Below, piece by piece: positions 52,948-60,719 of a stretch of 64,000 nucleotides of DNA. The position numbers and the translations under genes are program-made. The stretch covers positions 620,001 to 684,000 of the forward strand of contig JANATG010000014.1 of NCBI GenBank assembly GCA_029449235.1, in the 5' to 3' direction. Within the stretch, counting starts at the first letter, position 1. The number at the start of each line of letters is the position of its first letter. Under the pieces are notes generated by a model. That model was not told the DNA's origin, made no database searches, and worked only from the letters and a program-made list of their open reading frames with translations. Origin of the DNA: Linnemannia schmuckeri (Eukaryota; Mortierellomycota; Mortierellomycetes; Mortierellales; Mortierellaceae).

Positions 52948-52956
52948 ATCTGATAA
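52948..52956 (+). promoter_or_regulatory. Iron-GATA-type site ATCTGATAA
   Basis: An exact match to ATCWGATAA, the site bound by iron-responsive fungal GATA repressors of the SreA/Fep1/Sre1 class. It lies ~205 bp upstream of the transporter ATG and ~40 bp upstream of its TATA box. Function is inferred from the match and from the gene type. Confidence 0.55.
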
Positions 52957-52978
52957 GCTAAAAAAGGCCAACCTGTCA

Positions 52979-52987
52979 CTATCAGAT
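52979..52987 (-). promoter_or_regulatory. Second iron-GATA-type site ATCTGATAG
   Basis: One base off the ATCWGATAA consensus, opposite orientation, 31 bp from the first site. Paired inverted GATA sites are common targets of the two-zinc-finger iron repressors. Confidence 0.45.
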
Positions 52988-53334
52988 GAAATGTAGTCGT
53001 CCACAGGGGTCCTCCGGTCCACAAGGGAAGATGGGTCTGTTTAGCTGTCTGAACACAGTAGATGGAAGCCATGGAAGAATTCTATGACTGAACGCGGCGT
53101 AACTCCCTAAACTCCGCCACATGATGAGTGTTTGTACATAGTTAGAGTTTGTCAGACGCTAGCCAGACTTGGGTTATGGGCATGGGCATGCACATACATC
53201 GTACAACTTGAGACCGCGCCAATAAGTCATAAACTCCTATATTTTCGGCTTTTAGAATACAAACGAATCGAATCCTTTTTAAGTACTCTTTTTCATTATT
53301 CCGCATTTGGGTTGAGAAGGAAGGCGAGAGAGAA

Positions 53335-53830
53335 TTAATAGTCGCGTTGGATATATCTGTTGTCAAAAAGTGGCTCGACTTCATCCTCCTCGTCAGTGTC
53401 AAGGTCATCTCCTGCATCCTCATCGTTCTCGTCATTGGGGTTGCCATATACTGCACATGCTTGTTGACGTTATCCTGCCTGTTGATAAAATCCAATATCA
53501 TTCTCCACATCTTCTTGGGCAGATCACCGAGCATTTCCTCGTCGTCAAATATGTTATTGCTGCTGTCACCTTGGGTCGCATTACATTCGACTTCCTTCTT
53601 TTCAGCTGCAGTCCAGTTCTGTATGTCTAGCCTGGTGCTTTCCTTCCAAAGGCTGAGAAATGTCGATTCTGGAATAGTTAAGAAGAAGCGAACCAGAGCT
53701 CTCTTGAGAGAGAGAGGAAAGTGTGCTCGCCGTTGGTCAAGGCTGCGACCTTGTGGTGATTGTGTTGGTGATCTGCTGAACCATTTTTGATCTTGCCTTC
53801 AGATTCAGTGGTACGACCAGAAGAACGCCC
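53335..53830 (-). pseudogene. Unassigned gene remnant in the duplication spacer
   Basis: On the minus strand several protein-like pieces follow each other in different frames. A Ser/Arg/His-rich part (SSSRSGRSSGRTTESEGKIK) comes first. Next come STRLDIQNWTAAEKKEVECN and FDDEEMLGDLPKKMWRMILD, then FINRQDNVNKHV. The last is a strongly acidic tail (NPNDENDEDAGDDLDTDEED) ending RDY and TAA at 53335-53337. Composition is coding-like, but frames do not join and no ATG-led frame covers it. I do not recognise the family. It may be the 3' part of a gene broken by the same event that made the inverted duplication. Confidence 0.35.
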
Positions 53831-54270
53831 GCTACGTGAGCTGGACGTAGGGGTTGTTCTTCAGGCTCACCTGCGAGGAGGTCATTTAGGGGTAGTCGGA
53901 TTGGGGTCGATTATGGTGTTGCTGAACATAATGAGGCTGATGGAACGATGAGGGTCGAATGTCAACATGATTCATATTTCGGATGATGGGACTTTTCTTG
54001 CGATTGCGCAGAGGAGAGGGAAGGGGATATTTTTTACTCCGCGGCCTTAAGTTGTACGATGTATGTGCATGCCCATGCCCATAACCCAAGTCTGGCTAGC
54101 GTCTGACAAACTCTAACTATGTACAAACACTCATCATGTGGCGGAGTTTAGGGAGTTACGCCGCGTTCAGTCATAGAATTCTTCCATGGCTTCCATCTAC
54201 TGTGTTCAGACAGCTAAACAGACCCATCTTCCCTTGTGGACCGGAGGACCCCTGTGGACGACTACATTTC

Positions 54271-54310
54271 ATCTGATAGTGACAGGTTGGCCTTTTTTAG
54301 CTTATCAGAT
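54271..54310. promoter_or_regulatory. Duplicated pair of iron-GATA-type sites
   Basis: ATCTGATAG at 54271-54279 (plus) and TTATCAGAT at 54302-54310 (ATCTGATAA on minus). They are identical to the pair upstream of the intact transporter, and here they drive only an orphan exon. Confidence 0.5.
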
Positions 54311-54512
54311 CCTCACAGGTAGAGAATTAGCTTGGCCGGGCATCACATATAAAGGGGGTCGTCTTTCTTGCATAAATTGTTGCCTTTTTGACTATCCGTC
54401 CTGCCCATCCCTCTGCACTCAGATCATTCATCCTTCTTACTTTATTCCGGATTAAGATTCTTTGCTCGGCCTAATCCACCCCCATCTGCCTTCCAAAACG
54501 TGCTTGAGCAAA

Positions 54513-54640
54513 ATGGATCCCGAGCACAAAGACCTCACCCTCGCAGAGAGTGGAAACGACACCCCCGATGCTGAGTCCTACTCCAAGATCCTAGATCGTT
54601 CTCTTTGGACCAAAAAGGAATATCTGACCATCTGTGCTGC
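54513..54640 (+). pseudogene. Orphan copy of transporter exon 1
   Basis: 128 nt with an open frame (MDPEHKDLTLAESGNDTPDA onward to LTICA), identical in protein to exon 1 of the 50686-52745 gene and followed by the same GTAAGC donor. No transporter exons follow. About 70 bp on, a CATTTCAG could splice to a short frame (VTIVNAGD, stop), giving a peptide of about 50 residues. Otherwise it is a promoter-plus-first-exon fragment of a transporter gene. Confidence 0.8.
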
Positions 54641-54951
54641 GTAAGCAACTAAAATCACTGTGGTGAAGGTATTGGTGTGCTATTCTGTATGTCAGAAAAG
54701 CTAACATTTCAGCGTCACCATAGTCAACGCTGGAGATTGATGAGGGGCTGGTGGGGCTGCTCTCAATCGTTGCCTGAAATCTTAAATCACGTTATTAACG
54801 CCTCCTCCATGCGCCACAATCTCTTATTAAATGATTTGCAGAAGTAAAATACTCATGGGGGCCCATCACTTAATATCCAAGGCTTTTGGCCTTATGGTTA
54901 AAGAAGGGACAGGTAGAAAATAACAGAGATGAGACGTCCAAGTCGATTTCC

Positions 54952-54978
<27 letters not shown>
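54952..54978. repeat. A27 homopolymer
   Basis: Twenty-seven A, at the exact place where the minus-strand RuvC-nuclease-like relic stops. It may mark an insertion or breakpoint. Confidence 0.85.
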
Positions 54979-54982
<4 letters not shown>

Positions 54983-55860
54983 ATTGAGAGTGAGTGTATC
55001 AAAACAATCGATGTGCTATGTTGATCATAACTTATTCTAGTGACAAAAACCCTTTCCAGCTTGGTATGATTGCTAGCGAGCCCGGTCTTGGTGTTAAACG
55101 AACCGAGTCCGAGCGCAATGACTGGCTTCGAGTCTCCACAAAGCTAGTGCCCTTCTGATCCGTTGACCAGTCTCAGAATAGTCTTGATCATCATACTGTA
55201 TGTTGACTTCTGGACTTTACGAGGTTCCCAACAACTCTTGCTGAGATATCAGGCGGTCCCGTATAAGGACTCGAAGAAAGCATCTCGATGTTCGGTCATG
55301 TATTGGAGATACCTATCAGCTGACCCGCAACTGAGAGGGGGAATCCTGGACATCACGTTGTCAAGGCCCATAGCCTTCAGCCGGTCTTGTATAAACGACG
55401 GAAATTGGTGACCGGTTTGTAGAGGAAGGCTCGCGACACGGTTGCGGTCTCTTGCCCCCCTTGGCTCCGTCGCTCCAGTGTCCATCAGCAGGTCCAATCC
55501 TGATGGCAGTCATAGGATTCTTTTTGCCAAGATCAATGCCAATGATGGGGTTCGCGTCGGAACCGGACAGTCATTCCCGTTGGCGAACATCAGCTCTAGG
55601 TTCCGAAGGATCCTTGAACTCCGCTTAAAGTTGATTGTCTTGGGGTCGAATCCAAGGGAGTCATTTTGATCAACTTGACCAGTTGACTGTAAGATCGAGG
55701 GAAGAGAGGGAGGAAGCGGTTGGAGGAAGTGGTTGGAGGAACCTTCCATGCGTGTTTGGTCTGGAGTTCGTGCGTTATTCAGTTGGTGGCAGTAGATCTT
55801 GTGTCTGTATTTCCTTTTTTTTTTATGTCGAGCAAACAAAGAGCAGCGGCAAAGGGGTCA
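54979..55860 (-). pseudogene. TnpB/Fanzor-like RuvC nuclease fragment
   Basis: On the minus strand the upstream piece (NHFLQPLPPSLPSILQSTGQ, then LGFDPKTINF) leads, after a frame change near 55560, to IIGIDLGKKNPMTAIRI. This is the GIDLGxK RuvC-I motif of TnpB-type nucleases, with its Asp. After one more frame change come VASLPLQTGHQFPSFIQDRL, then SRIPPLSCGSADRYLQYMTE and HRDAFFESLYGTA, a stop, YLSKSCWEPRKVQK, and finally SKPVIALGLGSFNTKTGLAS. The order (RuvC-I, helical YLxYxxxHxDxxxxxxY segment, VIxxGxGSF strand) fits eukaryotic TnpB relatives (Fanzor, also filed as OrfB-like transposases). The C-terminal zinc finger and RuvC-III are absent; the relic ends at the A27 tract. At least two frameshifts and three stops are present. 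Family call rests on motif memory, not alignment. Confidence 0.5.
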
Positions 55861-56172
55861 AAGCAGATCGGGGGGGTTTTTTTTTTTGAAAAAAGATCCA
55901 GAATTTTTCCTCCTTTTCAACAGAAGTGATCATCTACGTGTTGTGTTCTTCTGTGCCTGAAAAAGCACAAAAAATGCAAACAAAATGTCTGTTACGATCA
56001 TCGCCAGCTGGTCAACCAGAAGCTGAAGTACCTTCAACTGCGCGTCGTCAAACTTCGCAGGCTTTAGCTACCAAAACGGACATGTTGAAAAAAAAGTAAA
56101 TAATCCAATGATTTATTATTTTATTTTTCCATTATTTAAGTATGATGATACACGGGAAGAGGGGCACGCAGA
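55861..56172. other. Intergenic, nothing recognised
   Basis: About 310 bases with G8/T11 runs near 55870-55888 and AT-rich sequence before the 3' end of the 56173-56892 gene. No gene seen. Confidence 0.35.
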
Positions 56173-56892
56173 TCATTTCATAAAGCGTCCACGCTTGTTC
56201 TCTCCCTCGGCATCGTCTCCGTTCTCTTCATCCGATGTACGGGCGTGTTTGCGACTAATAATATTGCTCAGCACCTCCGACTCCTCTGACTCGTCCACGT
56301 CCTCCAAGTCATCGTCCGACTCCTCTGACTCGCTGCCGTAGTAAAACTTCCATCTCTGCGTCCTGACGAATCGCGTTTCCCAGTCATTATGGCGCATGGC
56401 CTCAAACTCAGGGTGCTCGCAGCTCCGGGACGCATTGTATCGTGCCTTCTTGTGCATAGAGTCCCCCGATTTGCCGAGGTACGAGTCAGTCGAGCATACA
56501 TCGAAAGTACGCTTCCTGCAGGAGACGCCCTCGTTGCGGCGCTCGTCAGTACGATAGCTGTTGTGAATGCGTCCCTTCTCGTCCTCGTCCACCGGGAATG
56601 CTGCGTGGAGATAGGCATTAAAAGATTTCGCCTTCGACTTGGAAATCTCCCTTTGAAGCTCAAAGTCGTTCCAGTACTCCAGCTTGGCCCGCTCCCGGAT
56701 CACCTTCCTCGACTCCTCGTCTGACTGCTTTGGCGGGCTCGTAACCCGGTTAGGATGCAGTAACCTGATACGGGGTGTCGGGTCAAATTGAATTGTTCGG
56801 CGAGGAGCAGACAGAAGGGATGGAGTCGAGGTCGGGGTAACATCGTGGCGGGATGGAGGGAGACCAGGGCAGGTGGCACCCGATAAGTCCAC
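56173..56892 (-). CDS. Unrecognised acidic protein, 239 aa
   Basis: Single exon from ATG 56892. I do not recognise the family. The N-terminus is Pro/Ser/Arg-rich (about 1-55). The middle, around EESRKVIRERAKLEYWNDFE and LQREISKSKAKSFNAYLHAA (about 60-98), is predicted helical by composition. Near the C-terminus an acidic block (SESEESDDDLEDVDESEE, about 187-205) is followed by basic pieces (ISRKHART, then ENKRGRFMK) that could act as nuclear localisation signals. A leaderless open stretch on the opposite strand abuts its start. It sits among mobile-element debris, so it may be part of an element's accessory gene. The complete, low-stop frame favours a real gene. Confidence 0.5.
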   Translation of the reverse strand: MDLSGATCPGLPPSRHDVTPTSTPSLLSAPRRTIQFDPTPRIRLLHPNRVTSPPKQSDEESRKVIRERAKLEYWNDFELQREISKSKAKSFNAYLHAAFPVDEDEKGRIHNSYRTDERRNEGVSCRKRTFDVCSTDSYLGKSGDSMHKKARYNASRSCEHPEFEAMRHNDWETRFVRTQRWKFYYGSESEESDDDLEDVDESEESEVLSNIISRKHARTSDEENGDDAEGENKRGRFMK

Positions 56893-57273
56893 ATTTACCG
56901 AGGTCTCGTGCCTATAGCCCTAGCAAAAGCGTGGGACAAGGTGTTCAAGGACATCCCGGCCAGCATTGCCCAGCACGTGAGTTGGTTGTTTTGCCGGTAC
57001 GTCGAAAAGGAGGCGAGAGAGCAATTATGGAAACCCAGATGTGAAGTGACGGTCAAGTGGGAGGTGGCAAACAGCATCACTGCCAGTATGAAACAGAAAC
57101 GCACAACCGAACGTCAGAGCGGCGGGTGGAAACAAATATATGGACGGAAACTCCGAGAGGATGAGTGTCTCTGCGGACGAGCCACACAGAACACGACGGA
57201 GAGCGGTGCCCAGGCGAGCAGCGCGACACACGAGTGGCTGATCAAGCTGTCATCGAGTCCCTTCTGGGCCTGA
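56893..57273 (+). pseudogene. Unassigned open remnant without start codon
   Basis: A plus-strand frame is open from just after a TAA at about 56891 to TGA at 57271-57273, but has no ATG near its beginning. The protein looks natural (ALAKAWDKVFKDIPASIAQH, then VSWLFCRYVEKEAREQLWKP, VKWEVANSITASM). A possible zinc-binding CxC (DECLCGRATQNTTESGAQ) resembles the CxxCxxxxEsxxH endings of LINE reverse transcriptases, but weakly. I treat it as the truncated end of some gene or element, broken near the start of the divergent 56173-56892 gene. Confidence 0.35.
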
Positions 57274-57541
57274 GGCGCATGGATATTATGGAGAGGAGAG
57301 GCAATATGGTCATCAAGAAGTTGGAGGTGGAAGACGGCTAGATCCCTTGAGCTCGCGTTAAAGCAGCAAGGGTCGTCCGGACTCGTAAGAGGACGGGCTG
57401 TGGTCCTCAGGTACCGATGTGCTGTTTAGTATGCTTTACTTAGTGAAGTAGACTATGTGCTCGTACGAGCTTCACTTAGCCAGTTCCACTTTTCAATCGG
57501 ATAAAATTGATGTGTCGTCACAGACGACCCATCACTACCTT

Positions 57542-57574
<33 letters not shown>

Positions 57575-57712
57575 CATTATGACTTTACTTCTTCACTTGG
57601 AGGGCAAATCTGCGGTGTCCACAGCCGCCACCTCGGCAAGGCTATCAACCGCCTCAAGCACTTCGCCAACCATTGTTTTTTTTCCTTTATCAACCAAGAA
57701 TATAATATTACT
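57274..57712. other. Intergenic with A29 tract
   Basis: No supported gene. A29 occurs at 57545-57573, about 270 bp beyond the open remnant. The poly-A downstream of a truncated LINE-like end would suit a retroelement 3' terminus, but no target-site duplication was recognised. The remainder flanks the 3' end of the 57713 gene. Confidence 0.4.
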
Positions 57713-60318
57713 TTATTTCATTCTTCTTCGCTTGCGGGACAAACTTGTAGCCTCCATAGTAGCCTTCCTAACAAGGCTATCGATCGTATCAACCACCTCG
57801 TCAACCGTTCCATGGACCTTGACCGAAATCGTCGGACCTGCTGCCATAACATGGACAATCTGCTCAATAGCCTCCTCTGCTGGGTCGTCATCATCTATGG
57901 TAATTGGCTGCTGAGCGGTCGACACCGACACTACCTGTGTGTGAGGTGTCGACAAAGATGTTCGTGCAGCTGCAATCATCACTGGTACTGATAATCCTGC
58001 AGGTGCTGGAGTCTTTGGCGACGTTAGTGCTGATGACGTGGGAACTAGAGGTTGTGCTGAAGATCTGAACGATCCAGAAGTAGAAGCAGTTGTTGTTGCT
58101 GCTCGTGGTCCGGTTACAGTTGAAGATCCAGCGGAAGAAGCTAGCGTTGGAGGTACGGACGAAATAGGCGCGGAGGCTTTTGGTGATGCCAATGTTTTTG
58201 TATTCATGTCGACACACTTTTTCAGGATGTGATCAGGAATAGGAATCCCTAGCAAGGTCATTCGCACGAACTCGGAAAGAATCGTTGGGTGGACTGAAGA
58301 TGGCCGTAATCCGTTGGCTGCCAATAATGTCACCAACGACTGTAAATCAGATGGTGCTGGGGTTGTCGTGGAAGGTGGTTGTGGTATATTTGTCTTAGAC
58401 GAAGACGATGGTGATATTGAAGGTCCCGTTGAGGATGATGAAGCTGCTGGGCCAAATGATAAAGCTGCTGTCCCTGTTGCTGCTGGTGACCCTTCTGGAC
58501 TTAATTTCTCGCGCAGAAATTCCATCAAGTCCGATGAAATAGGAATGCCTGCTGAGGTCATCGTAATAAATTTTGTCAGCACTGTGGGTGGGATAGCTGC
58601 CGGTGTGAAGCCATACTCACCCAGCTTTGCTATCAACGACGGTGGAACGGATGGTGTTGATGTCGCTGTTGGTGCAGATGCTTGTTGTGGTGTTGTAGTA
58701 GTAGAAGTGGTAGGGGTCGGTCGGGATGTTGTCGAAGTCGAAAAAGTAGATCCTGGCAAGACTGATGATGTCGACGATTTAAAGGAAGAGGACGAGGCTG
58801 GCGCTCCAGAGGCTAAACGTAATGTTGAGGGTGCAGCTGAAGAATATGATTCTGATGAAGATCCAGAAATAGACGCTGAAGTTATTGATTCCGTCGTCGA
58901 ACTTGATGCTGAAGGGTGCTGGGGTAGAGCCGAACACGAGGAAGACGAGGAGGATGACGATACCCCTTTAGACGCTAAACTTGGATGTCGTGAGGCGATG
59001 GATTTTGCGAAGCTACCTAGGGTTTCTTGGGCCAGCCCTTTCCGCTGAAATGCGTCCCATACCGAAGAGTCGTCACTGTCGCTCCCAAAGTCGCCTCCAG
59101 AGTCGCTCCTGGCACCATCGCCTAAACCACCGAAGCCAAACATGCCGCCGTATGACTCTCCTCCGAAGCTGCTCCTCCTACTGCTGGGTGGTGGCGCTTC
59201 GGTGGCGGCCTTGGTCCGAACCAGGAACAATCGCCTCCTAGTGCCGAGCGCAGGTTTATAGCAGTACTTATACTTGACCGTGCAGAGACCAATCAAAGGC
59301 CCATTGTTGACCAGACGCACCCACTGGACATCCGAGCTAATGCTGCCCTGACATCCAAAGCCGCCCGAGGTTGATGGTCGAAAGGTCTTGCCTGGAGGGT
59401 ACTCGGGTCCATAGATCCTGCGTGGCTTTCCTGCGTTCGCCTTGAGGTCCTCCTTAGTCACTTCTGGCCACAGATTCCAGTGTTCACACATATGTGTCAT
59501 CGAGAACTCAGTCCCTGGAGGGAACACCGTCGACAGCTTAGAAAAGTCATCACATCGTTTGTTGGTATCACCATTTGAGCGGGCGCTGCTGAAATACATA
59601 TTGATCCCAGTGCTCATCGAGTGGCTCTTCAGCCAAGCGGGGAATAGGTCCAGTCGCAGATAGAACAGGCTGTCACCCCCATACTTTTCCAGCGTTTCCT
59701 TGAGCGGCACCTCAATATCCTTGTAGGTTTGGATGACATGGACGTCCGAAAGGATCTTTTGGTCCATAAACGCATGTCTCGCTGAGGTGCTGGCAGGGTG
59801 TACCTCGGGCAATAGAGAACCGCAGTCTTCATAGGTTGCGGCACTCACAGTTGCAGTGGTGGCATTGATAGTGGCGGTGGCTGCAGGAGAGCTGGGTCCG
59901 GCACTGTATCCTGTGCTGCAGTTGTTGGTGTTAGTGTTTTTGTTGTTGAGGTTCGCAACGACCTCGTCCAAGAGCACTTCCATTGCTGCCTCCAAGATAT
60001 GTTTGTTGCACTTGACCTCTTGCCCTTTCGTGTTCACGAGTGTTCCAGCACACGTAAAGCGCCTCTCCGGACCTAAACAAGTGCGTGGATAAAAAAACTC
60101 GACGTGTTAGTCGAAATGCAAAACAAAAAAATGTTTGCAGACATCTTTTTTTTAATCTTCCAGTACTTTGTTAGAGAGACAAAGGGAGGATTTTTTTGGG
60201 TACCTTTGGTGCCGTCACTATGGTAGCGACCCAACTCGGTACAACTCGGGCAGACAATGTGCTGTCTGTAGTTCTTGAACTTCTCGGCAAAGTCTCCTTG
60301 TTCCGGAGCCTGCGCCAT
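57713..60318 (-). CDS. Zinc-ribbon protein of unknown function, 824 aa
   Basis: Exon 1 is 60318-60204 (115 nt) and exon 2 is 60072-57713, with a 131-nt intron (GTACCC...GTTTAG). The N-terminus is a zinc-ribbon-like motif split by the intron: CPSCTELGRYHSDGTKG, then PERRFTCAGTLVNTKGQE and VKCNKH. A globular part follows (about 90-290), with FYLRLDLFPAWLKSHSMSTG, TEFSMTHMCEHWNLWPEV and VQWVRLVNNGPLIGLCTVKY. The rest is a long Ser/Thr/Ala/Pro linker. It contains two copies of a ~45-residue module (LGEYGFTPAAIPPTVLTKFI and LAANGLRPSSVHPTILSEFV) and ends in a basic KATMEATSLSRKRRRMK, a likely nuclear signal. Nucleic-acid binding is inferred from the ribbon and the basic tail. A broken paralogue lies at 60720-62430. 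An ATG 54 nt upstream (60372) is an alternative start. Confidence 0.75.
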
Positions 60319-60719
60319 TGCGTGTTGGGATGAGTGAAGAAGCGAAAAGTGGACGAAAAAGATGATTTCCATTTTTTGTTTTTGATTTTGGGTTTTTTTT
60401 AGTTGACCAAAACAGTGCGCGTCACAAAGAAGAGGGGAAGAAACCTACGGAGACCCAACTTTTTTTTCAGGGCCCTAAGTGCTGCTCTACAACGTTATTT
60501 ATTCTGTTCGCTTTCGTTGCTGACTCAAACTATGCCCTCCTCTCGTAATACCAGCTCCTGCCATCTTCATCTCCTTTCGAAATTCAACACGCACTTGAGC
60601 TTCTCAAGCTGGACACTCTCTTCAGTATCCCCTCACAATCATCATCACCTGGATCGGGTCTTCCTGTATCGCAATCGCCTTAGGCATCGCTGGGTTCTTT
60701 TCCAAAATTTCAACGGCTT
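60319..60719. other. Intergenic, nothing firm
   Basis: Promoter side of the zinc-ribbon gene (T-runs at 60396-60402 and 60463-60469). The minus-strand frame of the broken paralogue may extend into it (EKAVEILEKNPAMPKAIAIQ near 60650-60710), but the frame is interrupted. Confidence 0.35.

Larger units (their letters stand above)
52605..53209 (-). repeat. Left arm of inverted duplication (605 bp)
   Basis: This segment is repeated in opposite orientation at 54049-54653 with the same length. By eye I find one difference (52786-52787 region, CCTCC versus CCCCC on the coding strand). It spans the promoter, leader, exon 1 and the first 13 nt of intron 1 of the siderophore-type transporter. Just beyond the inner end, about nine further bases match with only C/T differences, so the true inner border may be near 53218 and 54040. 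Confidence 0.93.
54049..54653 (+). repeat. Right arm of inverted duplication (605 bp)
   Basis: A copy in opposite orientation of 52605-53209, including both GATA-type sites (54271-54279 and 54302-54310), the TATA box (54348-54353) and transporter exon 1. The arm ends 13 nt into intron 1, after which the sequences diverge completely. The two arms are separated by an 839-bp spacer. Confidence 0.93.

Noticed and set aside
52803..53072. 89-codon open frame present in both arms (also 54186-54455), which looks like a conserved gene
   Set aside because: Its identity comes from the recent duplication, and it covers the GATA sites, TATA box and leader of the transporter; it is promoter DNA.
58314..59048. 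244-codon plus-strand frame opposite the zinc-ribbon gene
   Set aside because: An antisense shadow of Ser/Thr-rich codons; composition (Asp/Gly/Val) is what their complement produces.
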